A DNA stretch of 64,000 bases from Methylotenera sp. Lineage in GTDB: Bacteria > Pseudomonadota > Gammaproteobacteria > Burkholderiales > Methylophilaceae. The position numbers and the translations under genes are program-made. The stretch is taken from contig JABFRQ010000003.1 in the NCBI GenBank assembly GCA_013141075.1, positions 62,001 to 126,000 on the forward strand, read 5' to 3'. The number at the start of each line of letters is the position of its first letter. Within the stretch, counting starts at the first letter, position 1. Below, piece by piece: positions 18,901 through 27,910 of the stretch. The notes under the pieces were generated by a model. The model did no database searches and had not been told where the DNA came from. It saw only the letters and a program-made list of their open reading frames with translations.

Positions 18901-21900
18901 TTGCAACTGATCGTATTAGCGCAACTGCTACTGAAATTGTAGCGGGCAATAATAGAAGTACATCAGAGTTCTCGCAAAATATAATCGTAGTCGAAAACTT
19001 TGCGCCAGGCATCACCGCTCAAAATGTAGTTGGGGTGAATGAAGATACGCTACTCGCATTTACTGGCATTAACACAATTAACGTTACAGATACTGACGGC
19101 AACCTTGCCAGCGCCAATTTCAACGTTAGCAGCGGCATATTAAATGTTAGCCTCACGGATGGTGCAGCTATCTCTATTGGTGCTAACAACAGTAGTAATT
19201 TAACGCTCACTGGCACGCAAATGCAAATTCAAGCCGCGGTGGCAACTCTGACTTATCAAGGCAATCTCAACTTCAATGGTAGCGATGTACTCTATATCAC
19301 TGCAACTGACAGTCTAGGCGCCAGTGCTACTGCAAACACGACAATCAATGTCGCGCCAATCAACGATGCGCCCATCTTAAGCAATCTACTTAACACCCCA
19401 ATTTTTATTGAAAACGGCGCACCTGTAGTATTAGATGCCAATATAACAATTAGCGATATTGAATTAGATGCGCTCAATGGCGGCTTGGGCAATTATGCTG
19501 GGGCACACGCATTCTTATTACGTAATGGTGGCCCAAATGCAGAAGATGTATTTTCTGCCACTGGCAACTTAAGCCCAATTACGCAAGGTGGCATTTTAAC
19601 TTTATCTGGTGTAGATATTGGCTTAATCACCCTGAACAGCAATGGTACTTTAACGTTAGTATTTAACAGCAATGCCACTACCGCAAGAGTGAATGAAACG
19701 CTACATTCATTAGCCTACGCTAATACCAGCGAGGCTCCGCCAGCCTCTGTGCAAATTGCCTGGGTTTTCTCAGATGACAACACAGGCAGTCAGGGTTTAG
19801 GTGGCTTACAGGCGACGTCAGCAATTACTAACGTCGCCATCACGCCTGTGAATGATGCGCCGACCACCACGCCTGTGACCTTGGCGCCGATTGCCGAAGA
19901 CAGCGGCGCGCGCCTCATTACCCAAGCCGAGTTGTTGGCCAATGCGGCGGATGTAGATACGCCGTTAGCCAGTTTGACGGCTTCAGGTCTCAGCATCAGT
20001 GCGGGGACTGGCTCACTGGTCGATAACGGCAATGGCACTTGGACGTATACGCCTGCCTTGAATGATGATACTGCGGTGAGCTTTACTTATACCGTGAGTG
20101 ATGGCAGCCTCACGGCAGCAGGCTCAGCGGCTTTAGACATCACGCCTGTGAATGATGCGCCGACCACCACGCCTGTGACCTTGGCGCCGATTGCCGAAGA
20201 CAGCGGCGCGCGCCTCATTACCCAAGCCGAGTTGTTGGCCAATGCGGCGGATGTAGATACGCCGTTGGCCAGTTTGACGGCTTCAGGTCTCAGCATCAGT
20301 GCGGGGACTGGCTCACTGGTCGATAACGGCAATGGCACTTGGACGTATACGCCTGCCTTGAATGATGATACTGCGGTGAGCTTTACTTATACCGTGAGTG
20401 ATGGCAGCCTCACGGCAGCAGGCTCAGCGGCTTTAGACATCACGCCTGTGAATGATGCGCCGACCACCACGCCTGTGACCTTGGCGCCGATTGCCGAAGA
20501 CAGCGGCGCGCGCCTCATTACCCAAGCCGAGTTGTTGGCCAATGCGGCGGATATTGATTCACCATTAGCAAGCTTAACGGCCACAGGCTTGAGTATTAGT
20601 GCAGGTGCTGGCTCACTCGTAGATAACTTAAACGGCACTTGGACTTATACGCCTGCCTTGAATGATGATACTGCGGTGAGCTTTACTTATACCGTGAGTG
20701 ATGGCAGCCTCACGGCAGCAGGCTCAGCGGCTTTAGACATCACGCCTGTGAATGATGCGCCGACCACCACGCCTGTGACCTTGGCGCCGATTGCCGAAGA
20801 CAGCGGCGCGCGCCTCATTACCCAAGCCGAGTTGTTGGCCAATGCGGCGGATATTGATTCACCATTAGCAAGCTTAACGGCCACAGGCTTGAGTATTAGT
20901 GCAGGTGCTGGCTCACTCGTAGATAACTTAAACGGCACTTGGACTTATACGCCAGCTTTGAATGATGATACCGCGGTAAGTTTTAGTTATATTATTTCAG
21001 ACGCAACAACAGCAATAAGTGGGGCAGCCAATTTAAACATTACTGCGGTCAATGATGCACCGACCACAACACCTGTGACTTTAGCGGCCATTATTGAAAA
21101 TAGTGGGCCACGCCTCATTACGCAGGCACAATTGCTGGCTAATACTGCTGATGTAGATAGCCCCAACCTAACTGCTACAGGCTTGAGCATTAGCAATGGC
21201 GCAGGCAGCTTAGCCAATAATGGTGATGGCACTTGGACATACACGCCCACCACTGATGACAACGCCGCGGTGTCATTTATTTACTTTGTTACCGATGGTA
21301 ATTTAACGGCGGCCACTTCTGCCAATATGGATATTACTCCTTTAGATTTGCCAGTAACGCCTACGCCACCAGCGCCAGTTCCTACACCTACGCCACCAGC
21401 GCCAGTTCCTACACCTACCCCACCAGCGCCAGTTCCGACACCTACACCACCAGCGGTAGTTCCTACACCACCAGCTGTGGTAACACCTGTAACTCCAGCC
21501 GACCCCTTGGTGAATGGCAACAACGATGCGGTTTTTACAAGCACTAGAGAAACCATCAATAATAACGTGCAACGCACCAATGTGTTTAGCTCAGCAAACT
21601 TAGATAGCTCTTTAATCAGATTTACCAACCAATTGATAACACCATTTGGCAATATTTCTACTGCATTGCAAGTGTTAGAAACCATTGATTTGCCAGCTTT
21701 TACCAACACTAACTTAACTGGCAATTTAAGCGCTTTGGTCAATAGCATCACGCAAAATACCAATATTCAAGTTGAAACCATTAAGTTTTTTGAACCCAAT
21801 CTGCCGCAGAATCAAAAAATTGCCCAACTCATTATTGAGCATAAAACTGCGCTCTCTAGCGTGGCGGTTACAGTTGGCTTGGTCACTTGGGCGGTTCAAC

Positions 21901-22106
21901 TGGGCGCTTTATTCACCTCGGTTCTAGCCACAGTACCAGCTTGGAAAAACTTAGACCCAATTGCTATTTTAGGCAAAGACGATGAAGATGACGCCCAGTG
22001 GGATGTATCTGACGATGAAGACGAAGAAATTGAAGAGAACGCTGAAGAATCTGCTGCAGATATGTGGTCAGGCAAAAATAGGGCAAACTTAAACCGTAAT
22101 ATTTAA
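15900..22106 (+). CDS. Giant LEPR-like/DUF4347 surface protein with beta-helix and cadherin-like repeats
   Basis: This gene encodes 2068 residues with no normal Sec signal. The N-terminus carries FEELEARILYSADA, resembling the LEPR-XLL motif of very large exported proteins. A DUF4347 domain follows (~67-237), beginning EIVFVDTRV and including ILVYGCNFG. Next comes a parallel beta-helix region (~240-930) with many NxxGGT..ARNIISGN / GNYIGT repeats, then cadherin/Ig-like modules, including four almost identical 100-residue repeats and a divergent fifth (~1313-1811). A Pro/Thr linker follows (~1814-1866). Near the C-terminus there is a hydrophobic helix (VAVTVGLVTWAVQLGALFTS) and a strongly acidic tail (DDEDEEIEENAEES). 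The protein probably sits at the cell surface or spans the envelope, anchored at its C-terminus. It is likely the substrate of the upstream SecA-like/M50/adaptor genes. Confidence 0.85.
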   Translation: MMKLRPTSARQRPEFEELEARILYSADAGALLHPDAFNLSAEVRVLDLSSVSPVQTSSAQITTVTSEIVFVDTRVSNYQQLVDDITAQNSANRHIEVNLLDSNKDGIAQIADALAGRTDISAMHLIAEGNVAELWLGNSFITQDSMANTYAKALQQIGLSLTADADILVYGCNFGQGSAGETAVATLANLTGADVAASNDRTSNAANFGNWSLEVNYGTISTDVVVSAYGQQNWFGALSTFTVTNTNDAGAGSLRQAIIDANGNAGADNIYFAIAGTGIHTITLASSLDSILDTVNIDATTDDSFAANGNRPAIVLNGGGTMLDGFELYSGSDGSTIRGFVIQNFTQDGIDIAGTSGITIAGNWIGLNTAGTGAAGSANGVNIWDANNNIIGGTTAADRNVISGNTLGIYIGNSLSNTSAGNQVQGNYIGTNSDGTASISNTHGVYIQSANNTVGGLLSGARNIISGNTGHGIVMQGIDAHNNLVQGNYIGTDVTGTLDISGTTATLGQSGVDVIDGASYNLIGGTTVAARNIISGNNWFGVEMVQVGTNNNLVQGNYIGTDVTGTVALGNSEGGASFWNGAANNTIGGSVAGARNIISGNLNKGVLIGGTTTPTGNNIKGNYIGTDVTGTVALANATYGVYIQSGNGNTIGGTNALERNIISGNADSGVYITGFDSISNVVLGNYIGTDASGTVAISNGGYGVHIDNGASNNVIGDGVAGARSIVSGNADIGIYVADASTNGNKILGNYVGLNAAGNAAISNGSFGIAVDFQAQNTQIGGSAAGEGNVISGNTGTNGSLSRGGIYLYAESTVVQGNIIGLSSDKSTIIANGGVPDIGGYSAGIFISTALGSTLIGGDSVGQGNTIAGNIGDGIGNFGSDVAILGNNIYSNTALGIDLNVDGVSLNDPSAALDGDAGPNNLQNFPLLYNAIVNGGTLTLTGEIRSAANTTYRLEFFRSPLGTEDPTGYGEGKDYLSFLDVTTDATGFASINTFTSNIWGVVATDRISATATEIVAGNNRSTSEFSQNIIVVENFAPGITAQNVVGVNEDTLLAFTGINTINVTDTDGNLASANFNVSSGILNVSLTDGAAISIGANNSSNLTLTGTQMQIQAAVATLTYQGNLNFNGSDVLYITATDSLGASATANTTINVAPINDAPILSNLLNTPIFIENGAPVVLDANITISDIELDALNGGLGNYAGAHAFLLRNGGPNAEDVFSATGNLSPITQGGILTLSGVDIGLITLNSNGTLTLVFNSNATTARVNETLHSLAYANTSEAPPASVQIAWVFSDDNTGSQGLGGLQATSAITNVAITPVNDAPTTTPVTLAPIAEDSGARLITQAELLANAADVDTPLASLTASGLSISAGTGSLVDNGNGTWTYTPALNDDTAVSFTYTVSDGSLTAAGSAALDITPVNDAPTTTPVTLAPIAEDSGARLITQAELLANAADVDTPLASLTASGLSISAGTGSLVDNGNGTWTYTPALNDDTAVSFTYTVSDGSLTAAGSAALDITPVNDAPTTTPVTLAPIAEDSGARLITQAELLANAADIDSPLASLTATGLSISAGAGSLVDNLNGTWTYTPALNDDTAVSFTYTVSDGSLTAAGSAALDITPVNDAPTTTPVTLAPIAEDSGARLITQAELLANAADIDSPLASLTATGLSISAGAGSLVDNLNGTWTYTPALNDDTAVSFSYIISDATTAISGAANLNITAVNDAPTTTPVTLAAIIENSGPRLITQAQLLANTADVDSPNLTATGLSISNGAGSLANNGDGTWTYTPTTDDNAAVSFIYFVTDGNLTAATSANMDITPLDLPVTPTPPAPVPTPTPPAPVPTPTPPAPVPTPTPPAVVPTPPAVVTPVTPADPLVNGNNDAVFTSTRETINNNVQRTNVFSSANLDSSLIRFTNQLITPFGNISTALQVLETIDLPAFTNTNLTGNLSALVNSITQNTNIQVETIKFFEPNLPQNQKIAQLIIEHKTALSSVAVTVGLVTWAVQLGALFTSVLATVPAWKNLDPIAILGKDDEDDAQWDVSDDEDEEIEENAEESAADMWSGKNRANLNRNI
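19839..21038 (+). repeat. Four tandem 300-bp repeats in the giant gene
   Basis: Units at 19839-20138, 20139-20438, 20439-20738 and 20739-21038 encode cadherin-like modules starting ITPVNDAPTTTPV. Units 1 and 2 differ by about one base. Units 3 and 4 share a different second half. The first ~110 bases are identical in all four and noticeably GC-richer than the rest of the gene. A fifth divergent unit follows to ~21332. Confidence 0.92.
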
Positions 22107-22133
22107 CGCAACATTAACACCATGTGATGCAAT

Positions 22134-23660
22134 ATGACCTTGCCAAAAATAAATCTTAGCCCAGCCCTACGCACCAGCATTGGCCTTATCGCGCTTATTA
22201 TTGGCTGGCTAATGCTCATGGATTTATTGCTAGGCCTTTGGCCAAATGAAAAAGCTATGCTCAAAGAGCTGCGCCAACGCACTAGCGAAAATTTGACCAT
22301 TCAATCTGCCGTGCTTTTACAATCTGGCGACACAATCGCGCTTAAAAAAACGCTTGAAGAAGCTGTGCGCCGTGACCCGCAAATTTATTCAATCGCCATA
22401 CGCAAAAATCAAGATAAAATTTTGATGCAAGCGGGCAACCACAACCTTTATTGGAAACCAACCTCCGCCACGCAATCAACTTTAGACTACGTGCGCGTTG
22501 AGCTAAAAGCCAACCAGCAACACTGGGGCGATCTTGAAATCGCGTTTCATTCATCGTCTCCACAAACAATTTTAGATTGGTTTAAACAGCCAATTGTCAT
22601 GGGTTTCTTGCTTCTTTTATTTGGCGGCACTGCGTTATATACCTTATATTTACGCCGAATATTCATTTATCTAGACCCATCATCCGTCATTCCAGACCGT
22701 GTATCAGCCGCATTTGATAACTTTAGTGAAGGCGTAATGATGGTCGATAGAAGCGGCCGCGTTATTTTAGCAAACAAGACTTTACGCAATTGGGTAGAAG
22801 AAAAAAATAATCAACTATTCGGAAAATCCAGCAAAGATTTACCTTGGCTAAAAGCAGCGTTGCGTGAAGACCCAAAAAACTACCCGTGGATTAAAGCCAT
22901 GGACTCGCAATTAGCCATCAATGGCTGGCAGCTTGAGTTTCACAAATCCAATGGCGAAACCATTAAAGCCGTGCTTAACTGCTCGCCAATTCAAGATGCC
23001 GCAAAAAACGTGCGCGGCTGTTTAGTGACTTTTGACAACGTCACTGAAATGGACCGCATGAATAAAGAGCTCACGCTCACTATGGAGAAACTCAGTAAAT
23101 CGCAAGAAGAAATCGAAATTCAAAATACCGAGCTACGCAATTTAGCCTCGCGCGACCCGCTCACCAGCTGCTTAAACAGAAGAGCTTTCTTTGAAGATGC
23201 AGAAAGCATTTTTGCCAGCTACGTGCTTGAAAAACGACCACTGGCCTGCATCATGACCGATATTGACCATTTCAAATCATTCAATGATTTATACGGACAT
23301 GCAGTGGGCGATAAAGTGCTAGTCGCTTTCTCAAGAACTTTGCTTTTTGTGCTGCGTAATGAAGATTTACTATGTCGCTACGGTGGTGAAGAGTTTTGCA
23401 TTTTACTACCCGATGCCACGCCAGAAGTTGCACTAAGTATTGCAGAGCGCTTACGCAGCGAGGTTGAAACGCGCGCAGGCTCATCGGTAAGGAACACGCA
23501 AGACTTAAAAATCACCTCTAGCTTTGGCGTTGCATCACTCACTGCTGGCGCTAATAATCTAGCGGAAATGATAGACCAAGCAGATAAAGCACTATATGCC
23601 GCCAAAAAAGCTGGGCGTAACTGTGTAAAAGTGTGGGGTGAGTTTGCGGCTGAAAACTAG
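22134..23660 (+). CDS. Membrane PAS-GGDEF diguanylate cyclase
   Basis: This is a 508-residue protein. One N-terminal transmembrane helix (SIGLIALIIGWLMLMDLLLG) and a second near residue 155-175 enclose a small periplasmic sensor. A PAS domain (~195-310), a coiled-coil linker and a GGDEF domain (~345-500) follow. The active-site motif is RYGGEEF (~415), fully intact, so it should make c-di-GMP. It starts 28 bp after the giant gene and is probably the last gene of the export operon, suggesting that c-di-GMP or an envelope signal tunes the surface protein. Start choice (22134) fits the membrane topology. Confidence 0.9.
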   Translation: MTLPKINLSPALRTSIGLIALIIGWLMLMDLLLGLWPNEKAMLKELRQRTSENLTIQSAVLLQSGDTIALKKTLEEAVRRDPQIYSIAIRKNQDKILMQAGNHNLYWKPTSATQSTLDYVRVELKANQQHWGDLEIAFHSSSPQTILDWFKQPIVMGFLLLLFGGTALYTLYLRRIFIYLDPSSVIPDRVSAAFDNFSEGVMMVDRSGRVILANKTLRNWVEEKNNQLFGKSSKDLPWLKAALREDPKNYPWIKAMDSQLAINGWQLEFHKSNGETIKAVLNCSPIQDAAKNVRGCLVTFDNVTEMDRMNKELTLTMEKLSKSQEEIEIQNTELRNLASRDPLTSCLNRRAFFEDAESIFASYVLEKRPLACIMTDIDHFKSFNDLYGHAVGDKVLVAFSRTLLFVLRNEDLLCRYGGEEFCILLPDATPEVALSIAERLRSEVETRAGSSVRNTQDLKITSSFGVASLTAGANNLAEMIDQADKALYAAKKAGRNCVKVWGEFAAEN

Positions 23661-23694
23661 CCAGATTAGCTAAGTAGGCTAATTTGAGGATTAC

Positions 23695-26600
23695 TCACAA
23701 ATCAGCCCAAACTTTTTCAAGCCGCTTTATCGAGACAGGGAACGGCGTTTTAAGTTCTTGTGCAAATAGCGACACACGCAACTCTTCAATCAACCAGCGA
23801 TAATCAAGCAGGTCTTGCGGAATATCCAAATGCGCAAGCCTTAGCGCGCTAATTTTAGCTTGCCATTTATCCCACAACACGCCCACGCTGGCGGCATTTT
23901 TACCATCTCTATCTGGGTTGGCGGGCTGCTTTTCTATGCGTAGCCTTAACGCTTTTAAGTAGCGTGGAATATTTTGCAAGTATTCCCACGGCGTTTGGCT
24001 GAAGCAGTTTTTATAGACTAACTGACCGATTTGTTGTTCGCAATCGCGCTTTAAGCGATTCACCGTTGCGGGCATTTTGCTTTGTTGCGCTACTAGCAAA
24101 CTGTATTCAGTTGCAATTGCTTGTGCTTGCCGCGCGATGGCTTGGCTCACCGCTGGTAGCCGCGTTCTAGCGCGCGCTTTGAGCTTCATAAAGTCTGCAT
24201 TGGTACGCGGCAAATCATCGTCACCAATAAATGCACGGTCGGCGATGGCTAGCAATAAATCCTCACGCAAATCTTCGGGCGACATCACGCCTCGCAAAGC
24301 TAGCGCGTATTGATTAAAATTTGGCAAGCTTTTTTCAAGCTGCTTCATTTGCTCTTTCAACTCAAAGCGCATTAAACGACACACGCCTTTGCGGTGGCTT
24401 TGCTCTGCTTCACGCTCAGTATCAAATAATTTAACTGAAATACTATCTTCATCGTCTTCCAGCGCGGGGTAACCTGTTACTTTCAAACCGTCACGCTCAA
24501 AGCTTAAAGTTTGTGGTAAATCGCCAAAATCCCACTGTTTTAGACCCGTTTTTTCGATGTCTGGAGAAGTGTTTCTAAAGGTAAGTTGTGCTGCTGAGCC
24601 TAATTGTTTTTTGAGCGCCTGCCAATCGCGCCCCATTGCTAGCTCTCGGCCAGCATCATCTACCACACTAAAGTTCATCAGCAGGTGCGCGGGGGTTGGT
24701 TCTGTCCAATCTTCTACTGATATTTTCAGCGTAGTCACACGCTGTATGTGCGCAGCCAACACCTGTTTAATCGCGCCCTCACCAATTTTTGTTTGCTCTA
24801 AAAAGTGAGTTACGAACTCAGGTACTGGTACACACACACGCCTAAAAGTCTTAGGCAACGCCTTAATTAAGTAGGTTAATTTTTCGCGCAACATGCCTGG
24901 CACCAGCCATTCTGTTGGTGCGGGGTCAAGTTGATTTAACAAAGCCAGAGGAATAGTCGCCGTTACGCCATCTAACACATGGTTAGGTTCAAAGCGATAT
25001 TTCAGCGTAATCTCCACCCCACCCAACACCATTTTTTCAGGAAACTGCACCGCAGTAATCGCATCCGCCCCATGGCGCATTAAGTCGTCACGCGTTAAAT
25101 ATAACAATGTATGATTCAGCTTTTCTGCACCTTCGCGCCATTTTTCAAATGTTGCTGCTTGATAAATATCGGCAGGAATTTTGCTATCATAAAACGCAAA
25201 TAATTGATGCTCGTCTATTAACACATCTTGCCGACGCGCTTTATGTTCCAACTCCTCAATTTCGGCGATTAAGCGTTCATTTGCGGTGAAAAATGCTGCT
25301 TTGGTATCGAACTCCCCATTAGCAAGCGCCTCACGAATAAATATTTCACGCGATTCTTGCGCGTTAATTGGCCCGTAATGTACACGGCGCTTGGGGATAA
25401 TGGTTAGACCATAAAGTGAAACGCGCTCCCAAGCGTTGACCATGCCCATTTTTCTATCCCAGCGCGGGTCTGTGTATTGGCTTTCGGTTAAACCGCGAGC
25501 GAGCGGCTCAATCCAATCAGGTTCAATTTTCGCCACACAACGAGCATATAACTTACTGGTATCCACCAACTCTGCTGCAATCACCCATTTCGGGCGAGTC
25601 TTTTTAAGCGTTGAGCCAGGTGCCACGAAAAATCGAATACCGCGCGCACCTGCATAACTATCGTTATCGCCATCTTTAAAGCCGATATTACCTAGCAGGC
25701 CCGCTAATAATGCTTTATGAATTTGCTCAAAGTTCGCATCTTTTTCGTTAAGCTTAAATTCCATTTCATCGGTAATTTGCTTAATCTGCCCATGCAGTTC
25801 ACGCCATTCTTTTAAACGCAAAAAAGATAGAAAATTGCTATGGCATTGATTCAGCAAGTCTTTATTGGTTTTTTTAGTTTTAAGCGCATTATCAAAAAAA
25901 TCCCAAAGCTTGAGATAACTCATAAAGTCTGAACCTTCGCCTGCAAACTTCGCATGCGCATTATCCGCCGCTTCGCGCTTATCCATTGGGCGCTCGCGCG
26001 GGTCTTGTATGCTAAGCACGCTGGCGATAATCAAAATTTCTTTTAGGCAGCCCTCACGTTTTGCAGCCAAAATCATGCGACCTACTCGCGGATCTAGCGG
26101 CAATTTGGCAAGTTGTAAGCCAGTTTCGGTAATTTGGCGCTTCACGTCTACCGCGCCCAGCTCTTGCAGTAGCTGGTAACCATCAGTAATTAAGCGCGAT
26201 GAAGGCGCTTCAATAAATGGAAAATCCGCAATATCGCCAAGCCGCAAAGCTGCCATGCGCAAAATAACGCTGGCAAGTGAGCTGCGTAAAATTTCAGGCT
26301 CGGTAAATTCTGGGCGACCGTCAAAATCTTGTTCTGAATATAATCGCACGCAAATACCGTTAGATACACGCCCACAACGCCCCGCTCGCTGCTTGGCGGC
26401 GGCTTGCGAAATCTTTTCAATCTGCAATTGCTCAACTTTGGCACGTGTGCTGTAGCGGTTCATGCGCGCCAAGCCTGCATCTATCACATATTTAATGCCA
26501 GGCACGGTGAGCGAGGTTTCTGCCACATTGGTCGCCAAAACGATGCGTCGTGAGCTGTGTGGCTTGAATATTTTTTGCTGATCTTCAATTGAAAGCCGCG

Positions 26601-27777
26601 CAAATAATGGCAATACTTCAATATGTTTTAACTTCGCCGAACGCCCTTGATATTTACGCAAATGGTCAGCAACATCGCGAATTTCGCGCTCACCTGGCAA
26701 AAACACCAAAATGTCGCCATCGCCTTGTCGCAGCAAATCATCTGCCGCGTCCATAATTGCTTCTTCTATCGCCTCTTCTTCATCATCTTCTTCTAGCCAA
26801 CGGGCTTCGGTCTTGGCTTTGCGTGCTATTCCAAAGATGGTTTCATCTTCTAAATCAAACTGTGTATTTTCAGCCTCAGCACTTTCTTTGGCACGAAAAC
26901 CTGCTTTACCAAGCGGACGATAACGAATTTCAACAGGGTAAGTACGGCCTGAAACCTCAATCACTGGCGCAGCTTTAATAACCCCAACACTAGTTTGCGA
27001 TGAAAAATGGCTGGAGAAGCGCTCTGCATCAATAGTAGCAGAAGTCACAATCACTTTTAAATCTGGCCGCTTGGGCAATAATTGCTTTAAATAGCCTAGC
27101 AGAAAATCAATATTCAAGCTGCGCTCGTGCGCTTCGTCAATAATAATGGTGTCGTATGCATTAAGGAATTTATCGCCTTGCGTTTCAGCCAACAAAATAC
27201 CATCTGTCATTAGCTTAACGTAGCTGCCATCGGTAATTTTGTCGTTAAAACGCACCTTGTAACCGACCACTTCACCCAGCGGCGAATTAAGCTCTTGCGC
27301 AATACGACTTGCCACAGAACGCGCAGCAATGCGGCGCGGCTGGGTATGGCCGATTAAACCTGAAACGCCACGACCAAGCTCTAAACAAATTTTCGGCAAT
27401 TGCGTGGTTTTGCCAGAACCTGTTTCACCACACACAATAACAACCTGATTTTTTTGAATGGCCAACGAAATTTCATCGCGGCGGCTAGAGACAGGCAGCT
27501 CAAGCGGATATTCTGGTTTAGGTAAGTTGGCTAATCTAGCTGCAAACTTTTGCTGTGAAGCGCGTACTTTTTGCGCAATTTCAGCCAGCAAGCGCTGCGC
27601 CTTTAATTCAGACTTCTCGTCTTTGAGCTTTTGACAATCAGCTACATCGCGCAACTTACGGCGCAATGCAAAACGATCCGCCAACATGCAGCTTTGCATT
27701 GCCAGCTCTAAATTAACATGATTTTGGCTAGCAGGCTTATTGCTTGCGCTATGGCTCTGGGGTTGCTTGGTATTCAT
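23695..27777 (-). CDS. hrpA: ATP-dependent RNA helicase HrpA
   Basis: This is a DEAH-box helicase of ~1360 residues. ATG 27777 (MNTKQPQ) is preferred over the upstream in-frame ATG at 27819. Motifs run in HrpA order: VCGETGSGKTTQLPK (Walker A), IIDEAHERSLN (DEAH), SATID (motif III) and QRAGRCGR (motif VI). They are followed by the helicase-associated/OB region and the long C-terminal DUF3418-type part typical of bacterial HrpA (~1300 residues). HrpA unwinds RNA and helps mRNA processing and rescue of stalled ribosomes. It is convergent with the GGDEF gene and divergent from ppx. Confidence 0.95.
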   Translation of the reverse strand: MNTKQPQSHSASNKPASQNHVNLELAMQSCMLADRFALRRKLRDVADCQKLKDEKSELKAQRLLAEIAQKVRASQQKFAARLANLPKPEYPLELPVSSRRDEISLAIQKNQVVIVCGETGSGKTTQLPKICLELGRGVSGLIGHTQPRRIAARSVASRIAQELNSPLGEVVGYKVRFNDKITDGSYVKLMTDGILLAETQGDKFLNAYDTIIIDEAHERSLNIDFLLGYLKQLLPKRPDLKVIVTSATIDAERFSSHFSSQTSVGVIKAAPVIEVSGRTYPVEIRYRPLGKAGFRAKESAEAENTQFDLEDETIFGIARKAKTEARWLEEDDEEEAIEEAIMDAADDLLRQGDGDILVFLPGEREIRDVADHLRKYQGRSAKLKHIEVLPLFARLSIEDQQKIFKPHSSRRIVLATNVAETSLTVPGIKYVIDAGLARMNRYSTRAKVEQLQIEKISQAAAKQRAGRCGRVSNGICVRLYSEQDFDGRPEFTEPEILRSSLASVILRMAALRLGDIADFPFIEAPSSRLITDGYQLLQELGAVDVKRQITETGLQLAKLPLDPRVGRMILAAKREGCLKEILIIASVLSIQDPRERPMDKREAADNAHAKFAGEGSDFMSYLKLWDFFDNALKTKKTNKDLLNQCHSNFLSFLRLKEWRELHGQIKQITDEMEFKLNEKDANFEQIHKALLAGLLGNIGFKDGDNDSYAGARGIRFFVAPGSTLKKTRPKWVIAAELVDTSKLYARCVAKIEPDWIEPLARGLTESQYTDPRWDRKMGMVNAWERVSLYGLTIIPKRRVHYGPINAQESREIFIREALANGEFDTKAAFFTANERLIAEIEELEHKARRQDVLIDEHQLFAFYDSKIPADIYQAATFEKWREGAEKLNHTLLYLTRDDLMRHGADAITAVQFPEKMVLGGVEITLKYRFEPNHVLDGVTATIPLALLNQLDPAPTEWLVPGMLREKLTYLIKALPKTFRRVCVPVPEFVTHFLEQTKIGEGAIKQVLAAHIQRVTTLKISVEDWTEPTPAHLLMNFSVVDDAGRELAMGRDWQALKKQLGSAAQLTFRNTSPDIEKTGLKQWDFGDLPQTLSFERDGLKVTGYPALEDDEDSISVKLFDTEREAEQSHRKGVCRLMRFELKEQMKQLEKSLPNFNQYALALRGVMSPEDLREDLLLAIADRAFIGDDDLPRTNADFMKLKARARTRLPAVSQAIARQAQAIATEYSLLVAQQSKMPATVNRLKRDCEQQIGQLVYKNCFSQTPWEYLQNIPRYLKALRLRIEKQPANPDRDGKNAASVGVLWDKWQAKISALRLAHLDIPQDLLDYRWLIEELRVSLFAQELKTPFPVSIKRLEKVWADL

Positions 27778-27910
27778 AAGGTGCGATTTTATCACGCTAG
27801 CTGCATACGCCTTACGCAACCGTCAAATATTCATTTTAATATTGTTTTGTCATTAAAAATTCAAACTATAATGACAAATAAACAGTATTATTGTTTTAAT
27901 CAATTGCAAA

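Noticed and set aside
19790-20938. Four near-identical minus-strand ORFs (~83 residues) opposite the giant gene repeats
   Set aside because: They are shadows of the 300-bp repeats; no ribosome sites and composition mirrors the sense strand.
21342-21572. Trp/Arg-rich minus-strand ORF opposite the proline linker
   Set aside because: Its repeats simply mirror the PTPTPP-coding repeats.
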